Source: GCA-2717185 sp964474755 (lineage in GTDB: Bacteria; Pseudomonadota; Alphaproteobacteria; UBA8366; GCA-2717185). Taken from it: DNA of 64,000 nt. Numbering within the stretch: the stretch's first letter is position 1; every line of letters begins with the position of its first letter. The DNA is taken from positions 1 to 64,000 of the forward strand of contig CAYYUG010000003.1 of NCBI GenBank assembly GCA_964474755.1. The letters run 5' to 3'. A model generated the notes under the pieces. The model searched no databases. It was not told the origin of the DNA and saw only the letters and a list, made by a program, of their open reading frames with translations. Shown piece after piece: positions 1 through 9,036 of this stretch. A program made the position numbers and the translations under genes.

Positions 1-2142
1 GCAAAGAGGCCGAAAAAGAAGGTGCTGAAAAAGAAGGTGAGCGTTCTCAAGCAGACGGCGAAGAATCTCCTGATGGTCGTCCGGAAAATTCGTCCGAGGC
101 GAACCAAGAACAGAGTGCATCCGGGGTAGAAGGCGAAGATTCCTCAAAAGAAAATAAACGACCTCAGGGAGTGAAGGATGCAAAGGAGGCGTTCGAGGAA
201 GCTCGCAAAGAAGGTTTATCTGAGGAGGAGGCATTTGAAAAAGCTGCAACCGCGTTAGGTGGAAGCGAAGAAGAAAAAGATATTGCAGAAGCGGCCTATA
301 AAAAGGCAATAGCAGAGGGAAAGGATCCGAGAGAAGCTGTATGGATAGCGGAAGATGCAGTGAGAGATAGTGTTTATAATAGAAAGGATTTGAACCCTTT
401 GATTGCTGAGAAAGAGGCGTCTATTGAAGAGGCTATTTCTAAAGGTGCTTCAGCGAAAGAAGCTTTAAAGTCACAGCTCACGGATTCAAACATGTCGTAT
501 GAAGACATTCGAGCTGTTGAACAGGCGGCGTTTAGATCCTTAAAAGGTGTGTTCAATAACAATGATGGAGAAGGTTTAGCCTTTGTTTTAGAAGCTTCTG
601 GTACTACAGGCATAAGGGGAGAGGGCGCATTTAAAGAGGCTTTATTAAGTGGTGCATCAATAGATGAAGCGTTTGGTGCAGCATTTGAGGCAAATATTGC
701 CGCTTCGGGTGGTAGAGGCGAAAATCAACAAGTCGATTATCTTGCTAATTCTCTATGGAACCAAGGCTTTGATCCACAGGCGAGGATATTATCGGTTATT
801 AGGGATACCGTACAAGAAGCACAAATTGGCCAATTTGCATCAGCTGGAACTATTGCATCATTTTCCGAAAGAATAGACTTAACAGTAGGAACAGATATCG
901 TTCAAAGTGGTGCAGGTTTAGATACTAGTTTTTTTATTATTCAAGGTACCAGTTTAGGTGGAAATGATATCATCGATGGATTGGATGGTACAGACGAATT
1001 AACTGTAAGTAATTTATCCAATATTTTAATGCTTGGCACTATATCATTGCCAATTACCGCAACACAGACTTACCAGTATTCAAATGGTAGTGGTTCTATA
1101 TCTGGCAGCTTTCAAGCAACTAATATAAACCAATTCTTTTTTGAAGATTCAAGTGGTACGAGTCAACGCCTAGAAATTCCATCTACTGGAGGACTAGCTG
1201 CTACGGTGGTCGGGACCACTGGAAACGACACCATCAACATCGCTGGTAATGGAACATCATCCCCTGAATTAACTTTTGGTTCCCTTACATTAGATGTGGA
1301 TAGTTCAGCGTTCTTTGGATCAATAGTATTTGGTGGAGATGGTGATGATACTATTACATCCACCGCAAAACGCACATCACAGACATTAATTTTTGGTGGA
1401 AATGGGAATGATACAATTAATGCAAATTCTAGTATTGAAATTATACAAGCAGGATCTGGTGACGATACTATTGTATTTGGCGCGCCAGTAGATTTGATTG
1501 CCTTTAGCGGTTTTTCGACAGACAGCATATCGGGAGGGACTAATGGCGCAGCCGGCGACACTATTCAGATAGGTAACTCATCGACGTCTAGCGGACTTAC
1601 ATTTGTTACTCAGGATAATAATAACTTTGTTCCCATAGCTGGTATTGAGAATTTAAATTTCTTTACGTCAAATACTACGTTTCAAGGGGCGAACGAACTT
1701 TTTATATTACTTAATAATGTTACTACCCAATCAGGGGTTACAGGTATAACTTTAAAGTCTTTCGGTACTAACTTAAATTTATCTACAGTAAGTGTATCTT
1801 CTGGCGTTTCCACTCTTTCTGCAAATTCTTCATTTGCTAGTGGCGTAACCATTATAGATTCTAATGAAAATATAGATAGAACGTTAATTGGATCAGATGA
1901 TAATGATACTTTAACTGGTTTTGGAGGGAATGATATTTTTATTATGGGCGGTGGTAGAGATAGTTTATCTGGCGGCGATGGTAATGATACATTTATTATA
2001 AACGCTGCATCCGATATTTCGGCCGGCATAAGTATATCTGGTGGTAGTGGTAATGATACATTAAGTGTAAATTCTACTAGTATCTCTAATCTCGTTTTTC
2101 CTAATGCTTCCCCTAACTTTACTAGCTTTGCAACATTAGAAA
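1..2142 (+). CDS. RTX-type calcium-binding repeat protein, N-terminal and middle part (partial at both ends)
   Basis: The frame is open from base 3 with no stop up to the gap, so the true start lies before the window; the GTG at 171 is only an internal codon. About the first 230 visible residues are rich in Glu, Lys and Ala and look helical (for example KDAKEAFEEARKEG and PREAVWIAEDAV). From about base 1320 there are glycine-aspartate nonapeptides of the hemolysin type: GGDGDDTI, GGNGNDTI, GSGDDTI, then GGDGNDTF and GGSGNDTL near 1970-2065. Such repeats bind calcium and occur in large proteins exported by type I secretion. Export is inferred; no secretion genes are visible here. Base use is clearly more AT-rich than in the genes that follow. 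The precise function (adhesin, enzyme or surface layer) cannot be told. Confidence 0.8.
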
Positions 2143-2242
2143 NNNNNNNNNNNNNNNNNNNNNNNNNNNNNNNNNNNNNNNNNNNNNNNNNNNNNNNNNN
2201 NNNNNNNNNNNNNNNNNNNNNNNNNNNNNNNNNNNNNNNNNN
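2143..2242. other. Assembly gap of 100 N
   Basis: Exactly 100 ambiguous bases, a standard placeholder for a gap of unknown size. The reading frame before the gap and the one after it can be joined only if the real missing length is a multiple of three, so the RTX gene is probably continuous and the N count is not a real distance. RTX repeats are a likely cause of the assembly break. Confidence 0.98.
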
Positions 2243-2796
2243 CGGTGCCTGTACAGCATACCATTGGCGTTGATAGAGATACTGACTTTGGAACAGCTTT
2301 AATTAGAAGTTTTGGATTATCAGATACATCAACACCAGACATATTGGATTACAAAAGTGACCTTGTAGGTGGGACTGGTTCCTCGGTAGGGAATAGGGCT
2401 TCTGATGTATTGACGGTAAACAATGTTACTTCTAGAGCGACAGATATCATATCATCTAGTACATCAGCCGTTATAGATTTTGAATTTTCTGACGTTGCCC
2501 TAGAATTTCAAACGTCTAGCGAAACAGAAATTGTTTCCGCTATCCGTACATTGTTAGAAAGTACGAATTCTGCGGTTAATTTAACGGGGCAGGCTTCGCC
2601 AGTAACGCAAGGGGCTGCAAATACAGATGCATTGTTAATTTTTTATGAAGAAGATTCTTTTTCCGGTCAGGATGCAGTTATAGTTAGGTATACTGAGTCG
2701 GGGGGTGATGCGAGCTTTGAGAATGAGATTAGCCTTTTCGCTATATTTGACAACATTCGTCCAGATATTACCTTTGAAAATGCTAGTATTGTCTGA
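2243..2796 (+). CDS. C-terminal part of the RTX-type protein (continues across the gap)
   Basis: Open from the gap to a TGA at 2794-2796, about 184 residues. It has the same AT-rich composition and same strand as the RTX fragment upstream. The end of the protein resembles the non-repetitive C-terminal module of many type I secreted proteins: a short aromatic and acidic stretch (LLIFYEEDSFSGQDAVI), a glutamate-rich strand and a final AIFDNIRPDITFENASIV. That region usually carries the secretion signal, which is inference here. It could be a separate gene only if the gap hides a stop and a start. It faces the PhyH gene convergently, with 35 bases between. Confidence 0.65.
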
Positions 2797-2831
2797 ATTT
2801 GATTAGATGTAGCAGCATTAAAACAAATAGT

Positions 2832-3989
2832 TTATATACTTAGGTCCAGAAGATTGTAGTCTTTCATGCTGGCCTTTGCTTCTTCATCCCATTTGTAGCT
2901 GTTATCGTTTTCCGAAAAAGGGGCATATTGGAAGGACTTTTCATTCGGAAATCGTTGACGCCGAGCATCTATAGCGTAGCCGATAATTCTCGATCGTTTT
3001 TGAATTCGAGTTTCGTCGTATACCGTGGGAGCGTTATGAAGACCCCCGCCGGCAACTCCAAGCACCGAACTGCGGCGGTGGCAGCCAAAATTGAGTGTAA
3101 CGCGCCAATCTTGACTGGTGTTAGCGAAAGAACCGTGGAGACATTGGCGGTTAGTTATTGCGAGGTCGCCGGGACCGCAAACAAAAGGAACCGCATCTGG
3201 CAAACGCTCAGAGCCAGCTCTTGCAACCAATTCTTTAATGTCAACTCGCCCCATCTTGTGTGATCCGGGTACAACCCAAAGCCCATTAGCCGGTGTGCAG
3301 CCGTAAAGCTGCATCATAAAGTTAAATCCGTGGCTTCCGTCGTCCCAATCAGGGGCGTCCCAATGGGTAACGCCATCTTGATGCCAGGCGACTGAAGCGC
3401 CGCGGCCAGGTTCTTTGATAAAGATGGCGTCCGAGAATGGTGTAAAATCTGGTCCATTTATTCCTTCTGCAATTGCCAAAAGGTCTGGATGGCCATAAGC
3501 GCGAAGACATGCATCGGAGAACTGTAGTGATCCCAGGATTAGGTATACGATTTCTTTGGGAGCATCGGTTGCCGGCGTCGGCTCGAGCATTTTTACGGGG
3601 TGACGGCCGTTAGCTAAATCCGTTCCACCGAATGGATCGGCAAGAGGCTTTGACCAGAATAGGGTAGGAGCTTCACAGTTTGCCCCTATTGCTTGTCGGC
3701 CCTTAGCATCAAGAGTTGCCCCCTTGGCGATAGGTAGCCGCTCAAGTATATCGCGGAGATCAGTCTTTATGTCCTCCAATTCCTTGTCGCAATACACGCC
3801 TTCGAAGATATAGAAACCGTATTGCCAATAGGCTTCAATGATATCCGGGTGGAGCTTTCCTGATGACGTGTAATGGACTGGTCCTCGATTGCCGAGCTTG
3901 AGGGCACGCGTTTCTCCATCCTTCAAATAGACCTGCATAGCCGCTTCGTCTGCGCCGTAATTGACTTCTCTGACGGAGGTAGCATCCAT
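2832..3989 (-). CDS. Phytanoyl-CoA dioxygenase (PhyH) family protein
   Basis: A 385-residue cytosolic Fe(II)/2-oxoglutarate-dependent dioxygenase of the PhyH family, which hydroxylates acyl-CoA or other small substrates. The iron triad is visible: His203 and Asp205 in AWHQDGVTHW, and His285 in QCLHGS. Arg296 in DWRVTLNF is placed to bind 2-oxoglutarate. There is an N-terminal extension of about 45 residues before the usual fold. The gene stands alone, convergent with the RTX gene and divergent from the UGSC operon across 411 bases. The substrate is unknown; the long form and the CTPANGLWVVPGSHK loop suggest a small-molecule hydroxylase rather than true phytanoyl-CoA hydroxylase. Confidence 0.85.
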   Translation of the reverse strand: MDATSVREVNYGADEAAMQVYLKDGETRALKLGNRGPVHYTSSGKLHPDIIEAYWQYGFYIFEGVYCDKELEDIKTDLRDILERLPIAKGATLDAKGRQAIGANCEAPTLFWSKPLADPFGGTDLANGRHPVKMLEPTPATDAPKEIVYLILGSLQFSDACLRAYGHPDLLAIAEGINGPDFTPFSDAIFIKEPGRGASVAWHQDGVTHWDAPDWDDGSHGFNFMMQLYGCTPANGLWVVPGSHKMGRVDIKELVARAGSERLPDAVPFVCGPGDLAITNRQCLHGSFANTSQDWRVTLNFGCHRRSSVLGVAGGGLHNAPTVYDETRIQKRSRIIGYAIDARRQRFPNEKSFQYAPFSENDNSYKWDEEAKASMKDYNLLDLSI

Positions 3990-4400
3990 TTTATATCTCC
4001 CAGAATGATGCTAACGCAGGTCAGTTTAATTGCATAGTTTTGATAAAATTTTGGCGTACGGCAAAATTTGTAGCGATTTGAAGTTGGCGACTTCTAACGA
4101 CGCAAAATACTTAAAGCCAATTCGATGGTGGCTTGGCTGAGAGTTTATGATTTTGCCAAAACCTCGCCTATGCCAATTGGCCCAAGTAAGATAGATGCAA
4201 TAACGCAACGAAATATATTTTTCTTGATCATGCAGGTAATTTAATAAGTATTTCATATACATAAAGAATTGAGATTTCGCTAAACTAGTTGAATATTCTA
4301 ATTTCTAATTTGTTTAAGTGGGCTTTCGAATTACCTTCGTTTTCAATGCGAGGTGTTTTGGGACTATTATTCAATGAGCATGTTTATGGAGAGTGGGTAA
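3990..4400. other. AT-rich divergent intergenic region
   Basis: This 411-base gap separates the PhyH gene from the UGSC operon and must hold the promoters of both. It is clearly richer in A and T than the flanking genes, most strongly at about 4230-4320. I found no convincing -35/-10 pair, operator or RNA gene. A 78-codon frame on the minus strand (4026-4262) has no family resemblance and is not called. Confidence 0.5.
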
Positions 4401-5456
4401 ATGACCCTCATATCGGAACGCTACGAGGTTGAAGACGTCCTCGCTGCCCAGGAATTTTATCACAGTCGTAATTGGACCGACGGGCTGCCTGTAGTTCCTC
4501 CTACACCTGACGCAGTGCAAGCTTGTCTAGATTGGGCCATGATGCCAGCAGATCACCTGATTGGTATTGAGCCTGTTCGCGAGAGGCCAATTACAGCGGA
4601 GAAGGTGGCGGTCAACGCCATCATGGCTGGTTGCCTTCCGATGCATTTCCCTGTTGTCGTTGCAGCATTTACAGCGATGCTTGAGGATCCGTTTTTGGTG
4701 CATGGTGCGACAGCAAGCACCGGCGGCTGTGCTGTGCTGGTCGTGATTAATGGTCCAATTCGCGATGAACTAAGCCTTGATGGTACTTTCAATGTATTGG
4801 GTTCTAGTGACAGGGGAACGACCGTAATTGGACGTGCCATCCGCTTGATACTTGGCAATCTTCTCGATGTAAGGCCGGGCCAGATCGATAGGTCCACCTT
4901 GGGGCATCCTGGCAAACTTAGTTATTGTATCGCAGAAGATGAGGATAACGCACCCTGGCCTTCACTCGCCGAAGATCGGGGTATTCCGAAAGATGCGTCC
5001 GCGGTTACCGTCATGGCTGCTGGCGCCCCTCGACAACTGATGAATGAGTGGACGACTAAACCTGAGGAAATCCTCGATACTTTCTGTGCTGAGATTAAGG
5101 CGAATATGCGCCATTATTCGATATTCCCAGGAAACTACGCGATCATCGTACCACCACAATTGCGTGCTCACTTCAATGAAGCGGGATGGTCTCGACGAGA
5201 CATACAGCAATATGTCTTCGACAACGCACTTATTTTCCGCAAAGAATGGGCGGAAGTTGGAAAGGGTGCAGTGGTTGGTAAAAAAGGCGACCAGGCGTAC
5301 CCGGCTCTGCCGGATCCGGAGCATTTACTGATTGTGGCTGCAGGCGGCCCTGCAGGAGGTTTCGGCGCAGTCATCCCGCCCTGGCTTGGACATAAAAGTA
5401 AAGCGGTGACCGTAGCAATCGGGGCCTGTCTCGATTGTGAGCCACCAGCGAATTAA
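4401..5456 (+). CDS. Conserved protein of unknown function encoded next to the UGSC selenoprotein
   Basis: 351 residues, first gene of a tight plus-strand operon with the UGSC selenoprotein (31 bases downstream) and a CoA-transferase. I do not recognise an enzyme family. Visible marks are an N-terminal WTDGLPVVPPTP motif (residues 25-36), a glycine-rich STGGC with Cys110, further cysteines at 78 and 176, a hydrophobic glycine-rich segment LLIVAAGGPAGGFGAVIPPW (309-328), and a C-terminal CLDC (Cys343 and Cys346) three residues before the end of a strand-like stretch. No signal peptide or membrane helix. The start is ATG after a GGAGAG-like site. The CxxC and the gene order make it a candidate redox partner or catalytic partner of the selenoprotein; this is inference. 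Confidence 0.7.
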   Translation: MTLISERYEVEDVLAAQEFYHSRNWTDGLPVVPPTPDAVQACLDWAMMPADHLIGIEPVRERPITAEKVAVNAIMAGCLPMHFPVVVAAFTAMLEDPFLVHGATASTGGCAVLVVINGPIRDELSLDGTFNVLGSSDRGTTVIGRAIRLILGNLLDVRPGQIDRSTLGHPGKLSYCIAEDEDNAPWPSLAEDRGIPKDASAVTVMAAGAPRQLMNEWTTKPEEILDTFCAEIKANMRHYSIFPGNYAIIVPPQLRAHFNEAGWSRRDIQQYVFDNALIFRKEWAEVGKGAVVGKKGDQAYPALPDPEHLLIVAAGGPAGGFGAVIPPWLGHKSKAVTVAIGACLDCEPPAN

Positions 5457-5487
5457 ATGCGGTTAGTGAATAGGAGAACAAAAACAC

Positions 5488-6012
5488 ATGGAAATACTAG
5501 ATCCCACACATGAGGCAGACGTTGGAGGCTTTGCTTTGGCGGCTCGTCTCTCGGCGCTGCAAGGTGCTAAGGTTGGAATAATTTCAAACGGTAAGAAGAG
5601 CACGATACCCTTTTTCGACGCCTTCGAGAATGAACTGAAGGAAAAATTTGGTGTCGCTGAAGTCGTCCGACGGACTAAATCTAATTATAGCGCCCCTGCG
5701 GACGCCCACTTAGTCGAAGAGGCACAGGATTGGGATGCTCTCATAGCTGGTATTGGCGATTGAGGCAGTTGCTCGTCGTGCAGTTTGCATGACGCGGTGA
5801 TAGGCGAAAAAATTGGCAAACCAGCTGTTGGTATCATGACGACGCAGTTCGTCAGTGCAGCCAAACTCATGGCTCGGGTCCTTGGTGCGGACGGATATCC
5901 TTTTGTCATAATTGACCACCCCATAAGCAGCGCTTCCGAAGAAACGCTTGATGGATGGGCGCGTGTAGCAGCGAGAGAGAGTGTTGATCTGTTGATTGGT
6001 GCAAACCACTAG
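5488..6012 (+). CDS. UGSC-family selenoprotein (in-frame TGA at 5761-5763 read as selenocysteine)
   Basis: The frame runs from ATG 5488 to TAG 6010-6012, 174 residues, with one internal TGA giving selenocysteine at residue 92. The motif around it is AGIGD-U-GSCSSCSLHDAV, the defining UGSC motif of this family, known from surveys of marine selenoproteins. The N-terminal half (KVGIISNGKKS, then GVAEVVRRTKSNYSAPA) and the C-terminal half (GKPAVGIMTTQF, then DGYPFVIIDHPI) both match the family pattern, so the TGA is not a true stop. A SECIS-like hairpin follows at 5775-5793. A conventional reading would miss this gene or cut it to 91 residues. Start chosen by the AGGAGA site upstream. It lies between the unknown 351-residue protein and a CoA-transferase whose ATG is 3 bases after this stop. 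Substrate unknown; a thiol or selenol redox role is inferred. Confidence 0.92.
5775..5793 (+). promoter_or_regulatory. Bacterial SECIS-like hairpin of the UGSC gene
   Basis: Stem GTCGTGCA (5775-5782), loop GTT (5783-5785), stem TGCATGAC (5786-5793): eight pairs including one G-U. The loop begins with G then U, as required for SelB binding in bacterial SECIS elements, and the loop G lies 20 bases after the last base of the UGA, in the usual window. It is inside the coding sequence, as in bacteria. Seen by eye; not folded by software. Confidence 0.85.
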
Positions 6013-6015
6013 TCG

Positions 6016-7185
6016 ATGGATAAGTCCCCTATTGGCGGCCCGCTGGCCGGTTATAAAATCGTTGAGATCGCTGGCATTGGGCCGTCGCCACTTTGTTGTT
6101 CGTTGCTGTCTGATATGGGCGCCGATATCGTTCGAATTGACCGCAAAGAGCCAACTGGCCTTGGTTTTGAATATGCAGGGGCAAAGGCGGATATACGCCG
6201 CCGTGGACGACCTTCGGTTGCCGTTGATTTGAAGCACCCTGAAGGGGTCAACACTATCCTGCGCTTGGTCGAGAGTGCCGATGCGATCATTGATCCGATG
6301 CGGCCTGGCGTCATGGAGCGCTTAGGTTTGGGTCCCGACGAATGTTTGGCGCGCAATCCGCGGCTGATCTACGGTCGAATGACAGGTTGGGGGCAGGACG
6401 GTCCTCTCGCTCACGTCGCGGGTCACGATATCAACTACATCTCTTTGTCCGGAGTGTTGCATGCCATCGGTACGCGCGAACGCCCGGTACCACCGCTTAA
6501 TGTTATTGGCGATATGGGCGGTGGCGCGATGTTTCTCGCTATGGGGTTGCTGGCAGGAATGCTGGAGGCCCGTAATTCTGGCAAGGGTCAGGTAGTCGAT
6601 GTGGCTATGACGGAAGGCTCAGCCTATTTGGCTATGGCCTGCTTTGGGCTCTCTTCTTCGGGGCACTGGATAGACAAGAGGGAGAGCAATCCGCTCGATG
6701 GAGGTGCCCCATTCTGGCGTTGTTATGAAACGAAAGATGGGAAGCACATTTCTATCGGTGCAGTTGAAGCAAAATTTTATTCAATTTTATTAGATACGCT
6801 GGATCTCGATCCGACCAACCTGCCTGATCAATTGGATCCGGCAGGTTGGCCAGAGATTATCGAAGTCTTCGATGTAAAATTTAAAGAAAAGACACGCGAC
6901 GAGTGGTGCGAAATTATGGAAGGTACGGACATCTGTTTCGCTCCAGTCCTGAGCTTTAGTGAGGCGCCGGCACATCCCCATAATCAGGCGCGAGGCAGTT
7001 TCGTTGAGGTTGAAGGAATATTGCAGCCGGGACCTGCGCCGCGTTTCAGTCGGACGCCGTCCACTGTTAAGGGTCCCCCGCCGGACTTCGGAGCTCAGAC
7101 GAATTCAGCGTTGGCGGCTTGGGGATTTTCCGAAATGGAGATTGAAAAACTGAGAGCTGAACAGGCTATTGGGCGCCTAGATTAG
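6016..7185 (+). CDS. CaiB/BaiF family CoA-transferase (class III)
   Basis: 389 residues, the usual length for the family that moves CoA between carboxylic acids or racemises 2-methylacyl-CoA. The N terminus has the typical LAGYKIVEIAGIGPSPLCCS and LSDMGADIVRID patterns. His137 in AGHDINYISLSG and Asp166 in GDMGGG sit where the alpha-methylacyl-CoA racemase His/Asp pair is found; in transferases the Asp is the covalent CoA-carrying residue. The IDPMRPGVMERLGLGPD and APFWRCYETKDGKHI segments are also typical. The start ATG is 3 bases after the UGSC stop, so the two are probably translated together. The racemase and transferase activities cannot be separated from sequence alone. Confidence 0.9.
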   Translation: MDKSPIGGPLAGYKIVEIAGIGPSPLCCSLLSDMGADIVRIDRKEPTGLGFEYAGAKADIRRRGRPSVAVDLKHPEGVNTILRLVESADAIIDPMRPGVMERLGLGPDECLARNPRLIYGRMTGWGQDGPLAHVAGHDINYISLSGVLHAIGTRERPVPPLNVIGDMGGGAMFLAMGLLAGMLEARNSGKGQVVDVAMTEGSAYLAMACFGLSSSGHWIDKRESNPLDGGAPFWRCYETKDGKHISIGAVEAKFYSILLDTLDLDPTNLPDQLDPAGWPEIIEVFDVKFKEKTRDEWCEIMEGTDICFAPVLSFSEAPAHPHNQARGSFVEVEGILQPGPAPRFSRTPSTVKGPPPDFGAQTNSALAAWGFSEMEIEKLRAEQAIGRLD

Positions 7186-7208
7186 CATTTTCCCATAGAT
7201 GACGTTCG

Positions 7209-7814
7209 TTACGCCGCGTGGGCCACACTGTCCAAATAATCGATCCAATAGGCAGGCAAACCATGTTGGCGGGCACCGTCACGCAGCAATGTAATGTATC
7301 GCAGAGATGGTTTGCCATCCCTGGCGTTGCCTTCCGCAACATAGGAGACCGCCGCGACGAGCTGACCGTCGGCATCCTTGACAGGCAATTCTAGAGGTTG
7401 ATAACTCGGGCCAGGCACCCCCTCAGTGACGTTAAGGCGAACTAGTTCGCGCAATGTGATGCGATACAGCACGCCGCAGACTTCACTGTCCGGATCGACT
7501 TGGATATTAGCCGGCGCGGCGCCCCCTTTGGGGATGCCGTTGAGGTTGAAGCGCAGCCGGTAGCCGGGCAGACGTCCGACCCGCCACTCCGTCGGGCGCA
7601 TTCGACGGCGCTCGACGAATGCGCTGTCATGCATGTTGGCGCCATAGGCAAAATACCAGACCGCATCCTCAGGCTGTCCATCAAGGCGCAAGCCCCAGCT
7701 TCGATACCAGAGCTGTGCTAGGGGCCATGCGCGTGTTGCGATGGCCACCCAAAGGTGCCGGATCCGTCTGGGTGCGCGAGCGCGTTTACGCGTATGTGTT
7801 GGTGCGGTGGACAT
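7209..7814 (-). CDS. Gamma-glutamylcyclotransferase-like protein
   Basis: About 201 residues from the ATG at 7814; an upstream ATG at 7865 is possible but has no ribosome site. The GGCT fold is shown by YFAYGAN (YGAN at residues 57-60, the substrate-binding Y-G-S/A-N motif), GRLPGYRLRFN, VCGVLYRI and the likely catalytic Glu131 in NVTEGVPGPSYQP. Family members release 5-oxoproline from gamma-glutamyl amides or gamma-glutamylamines; the substrate here is unknown. An N-terminal extension of about 50 basic residues precedes the fold. It is convergent with the CoA-transferase and divergent from the nitronate monooxygenase gene. Confidence 0.8.
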   Translation of the reverse strand: MSTAPTHTRKRARAPRRIRHLWVAIATRAWPLAQLWYRSWGLRLDGQPEDAVWYFAYGANMHDSAFVERRRMRPTEWRVGRLPGYRLRFNLNGIPKGGAAPANIQVDPDSEVCGVLYRITLRELVRLNVTEGVPGPSYQPLELPVKDADGQLVAAVSYVAEGNARDGKPSLRYITLLRDGARQHGLPAYWIDYLDSVAHAA

Positions 7815-7920
7815 CTTTCGTGGATAGCCGATCCGCTCCCCGAATGAAAGACAGGGCGTTTTCATTTTTGTGTCGAAGCTCTATTTTCCGGCCGCAGACA
7901 GAGCGTTTCAGGAGATTTTA

Positions 7921-9036
7921 ATGAAAAACCGAATGTGTGAGATGTTCGGCATCGATTTACCAATTTTTGCCTTTTCCCACTGCCGCGACGTTGTAGTTGA
8001 AGTGTCTAAGGCCGGGGGGATGGGCGTGCTCGGGATGGCCCGCATGAGCCCCGATCAAGTCGAAGCAGATCTAAAGTGGATCGACGATCACATCGAAGGC
8101 AAACCCTACGGTATTGACGTGTTGATGCCGCAAAAGATCGACGATGTCAGCGAGATGAAATACGACCCGGACGAGCTTCTGCCGAAGGAGCATGTCCAGT
8201 TCGTTCGCGACATGCTCGACAAGGCGGGCATCCCTGAATTACCAGAAGCTGAGGACACCGAGCTGAAGCGCGAAATCGTCAAGGGCATGAATTTTACGCC
8301 TCGCGAAAGCCTGGAGATGATCAAGGTCTGTATGAAGCACCCGATCAAATTAATCGTAAACGCTTTGGGCTCGCCGCCCAAGAGCTTGGTTGAAGAGGCG
8401 CACGCCAAGGGCATCAAAGTAGGTGCTCTTGCCGGGAAGCCGCGGCACGCCATCAAGCATCGCGATGTGGGCTGCGATTTCGTCGTCGCCGTTGGAACGG
8501 AGGCGGGAGGTCACACCGGTGAGCTTTCTTCCATGGTGCTTTGGCCTAGCATCGTCGATGCGGTGGCGCCGATGCCGGTACTTGGGGCCGGCGGTGTCGG
8601 GCGTGGCCGGCAGATGGCGGCGGCCCTAGTTCTGGGTTGCGAGGGTATTTGGGCCGGCTCACTGTGGCTTAAGACGGCGCAAAGCGAAGTGATCCCCGAG
8701 ATCAAGGCTAAGATGTTTGAAGCAGAGCATAGCGATTCTATTCTGACGACGACGGTGACCGGAAAACCGTGCCGGACACTGAACAACGCTTTCTCGCGCG
8801 CCTATGACGCGCCTGGCGCGCCGAAGACCCTGCCGGCTCCGGCGCAAAACTACCTGTGGTGGCAAGAAGGTCGAACGCGGGTGGAACGGGTGCGCGCCAA
8901 AGATTTCCTAACCTATCCTGTCGGACAAGTGGTCGGCGATATGAAGGAGGAGATCTCCGTCAAGGAGACCGTCTACGATTTGCTGAATGAAATGCTTGAC
9001 GCGAAGGATCGTCTAGATGGGATGATCGGAAAATGA
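7921..9036 (+). CDS. Nitronate monooxygenase / 2-nitropropane dioxygenase family protein
   Basis: 371 residues, FMN-dependent TIM-barrel oxidoreductase. The family marks are a short glycine-rich KAGGMGVLGMARMSP near the N terminus, GTEAGGHTGELSS (phosphate and flavin binding) and GAGGVGRGRQMAAALVLGCEGIWAGS. The ATG at 7921 is chosen because CAGGAG lies about 8 bases before it; an earlier in-frame ATG at 7870 lacks a site. The family includes true nitronate oxidases and many flavoenzymes of unknown substrate, some acting in acyl-CoA or enoyl reduction. It is the last plus-strand gene before a 569-base gap. Confidence 0.85.
   Translation: MKNRMCEMFGIDLPIFAFSHCRDVVVEVSKAGGMGVLGMARMSPDQVEADLKWIDDHIEGKPYGIDVLMPQKIDDVSEMKYDPDELLPKEHVQFVRDMLDKAGIPELPEAEDTELKREIVKGMNFTPRESLEMIKVCMKHPIKLIVNALGSPPKSLVEEAHAKGIKVGALAGKPRHAIKHRDVGCDFVVAVGTEAGGHTGELSSMVLWPSIVDAVAPMPVLGAGGVGRGRQMAAALVLGCEGIWAGSLWLKTAQSEVIPEIKAKMFEAEHSDSILTTTVTGKPCRTLNNAFSRAYDAPGAPKTLPAPAQNYLWWQEGRTRVERVRAKDFLTYPVGQVVGDMKEEISVKETVYDLLNEMLDAKDRLDGMIGK

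Noticed and set aside
2136..2342. Minus-strand frame running through the N gap
   Set aside because: It is open only because the unknown bases cannot hold stops; it has no sequence meaning.
4026..4262. 78-codon minus-strand frame in the PhyH-UGSC gap
   Set aside because: AT-rich, no family resemblance and no ribosome site.
5785..6012. Separate small gene starting at the ATG after the UGSC TGA
   Set aside because: It has no ribosome site, and the preceding frame plus this part together match one family with the TGA inside the conserved UGSC motif.
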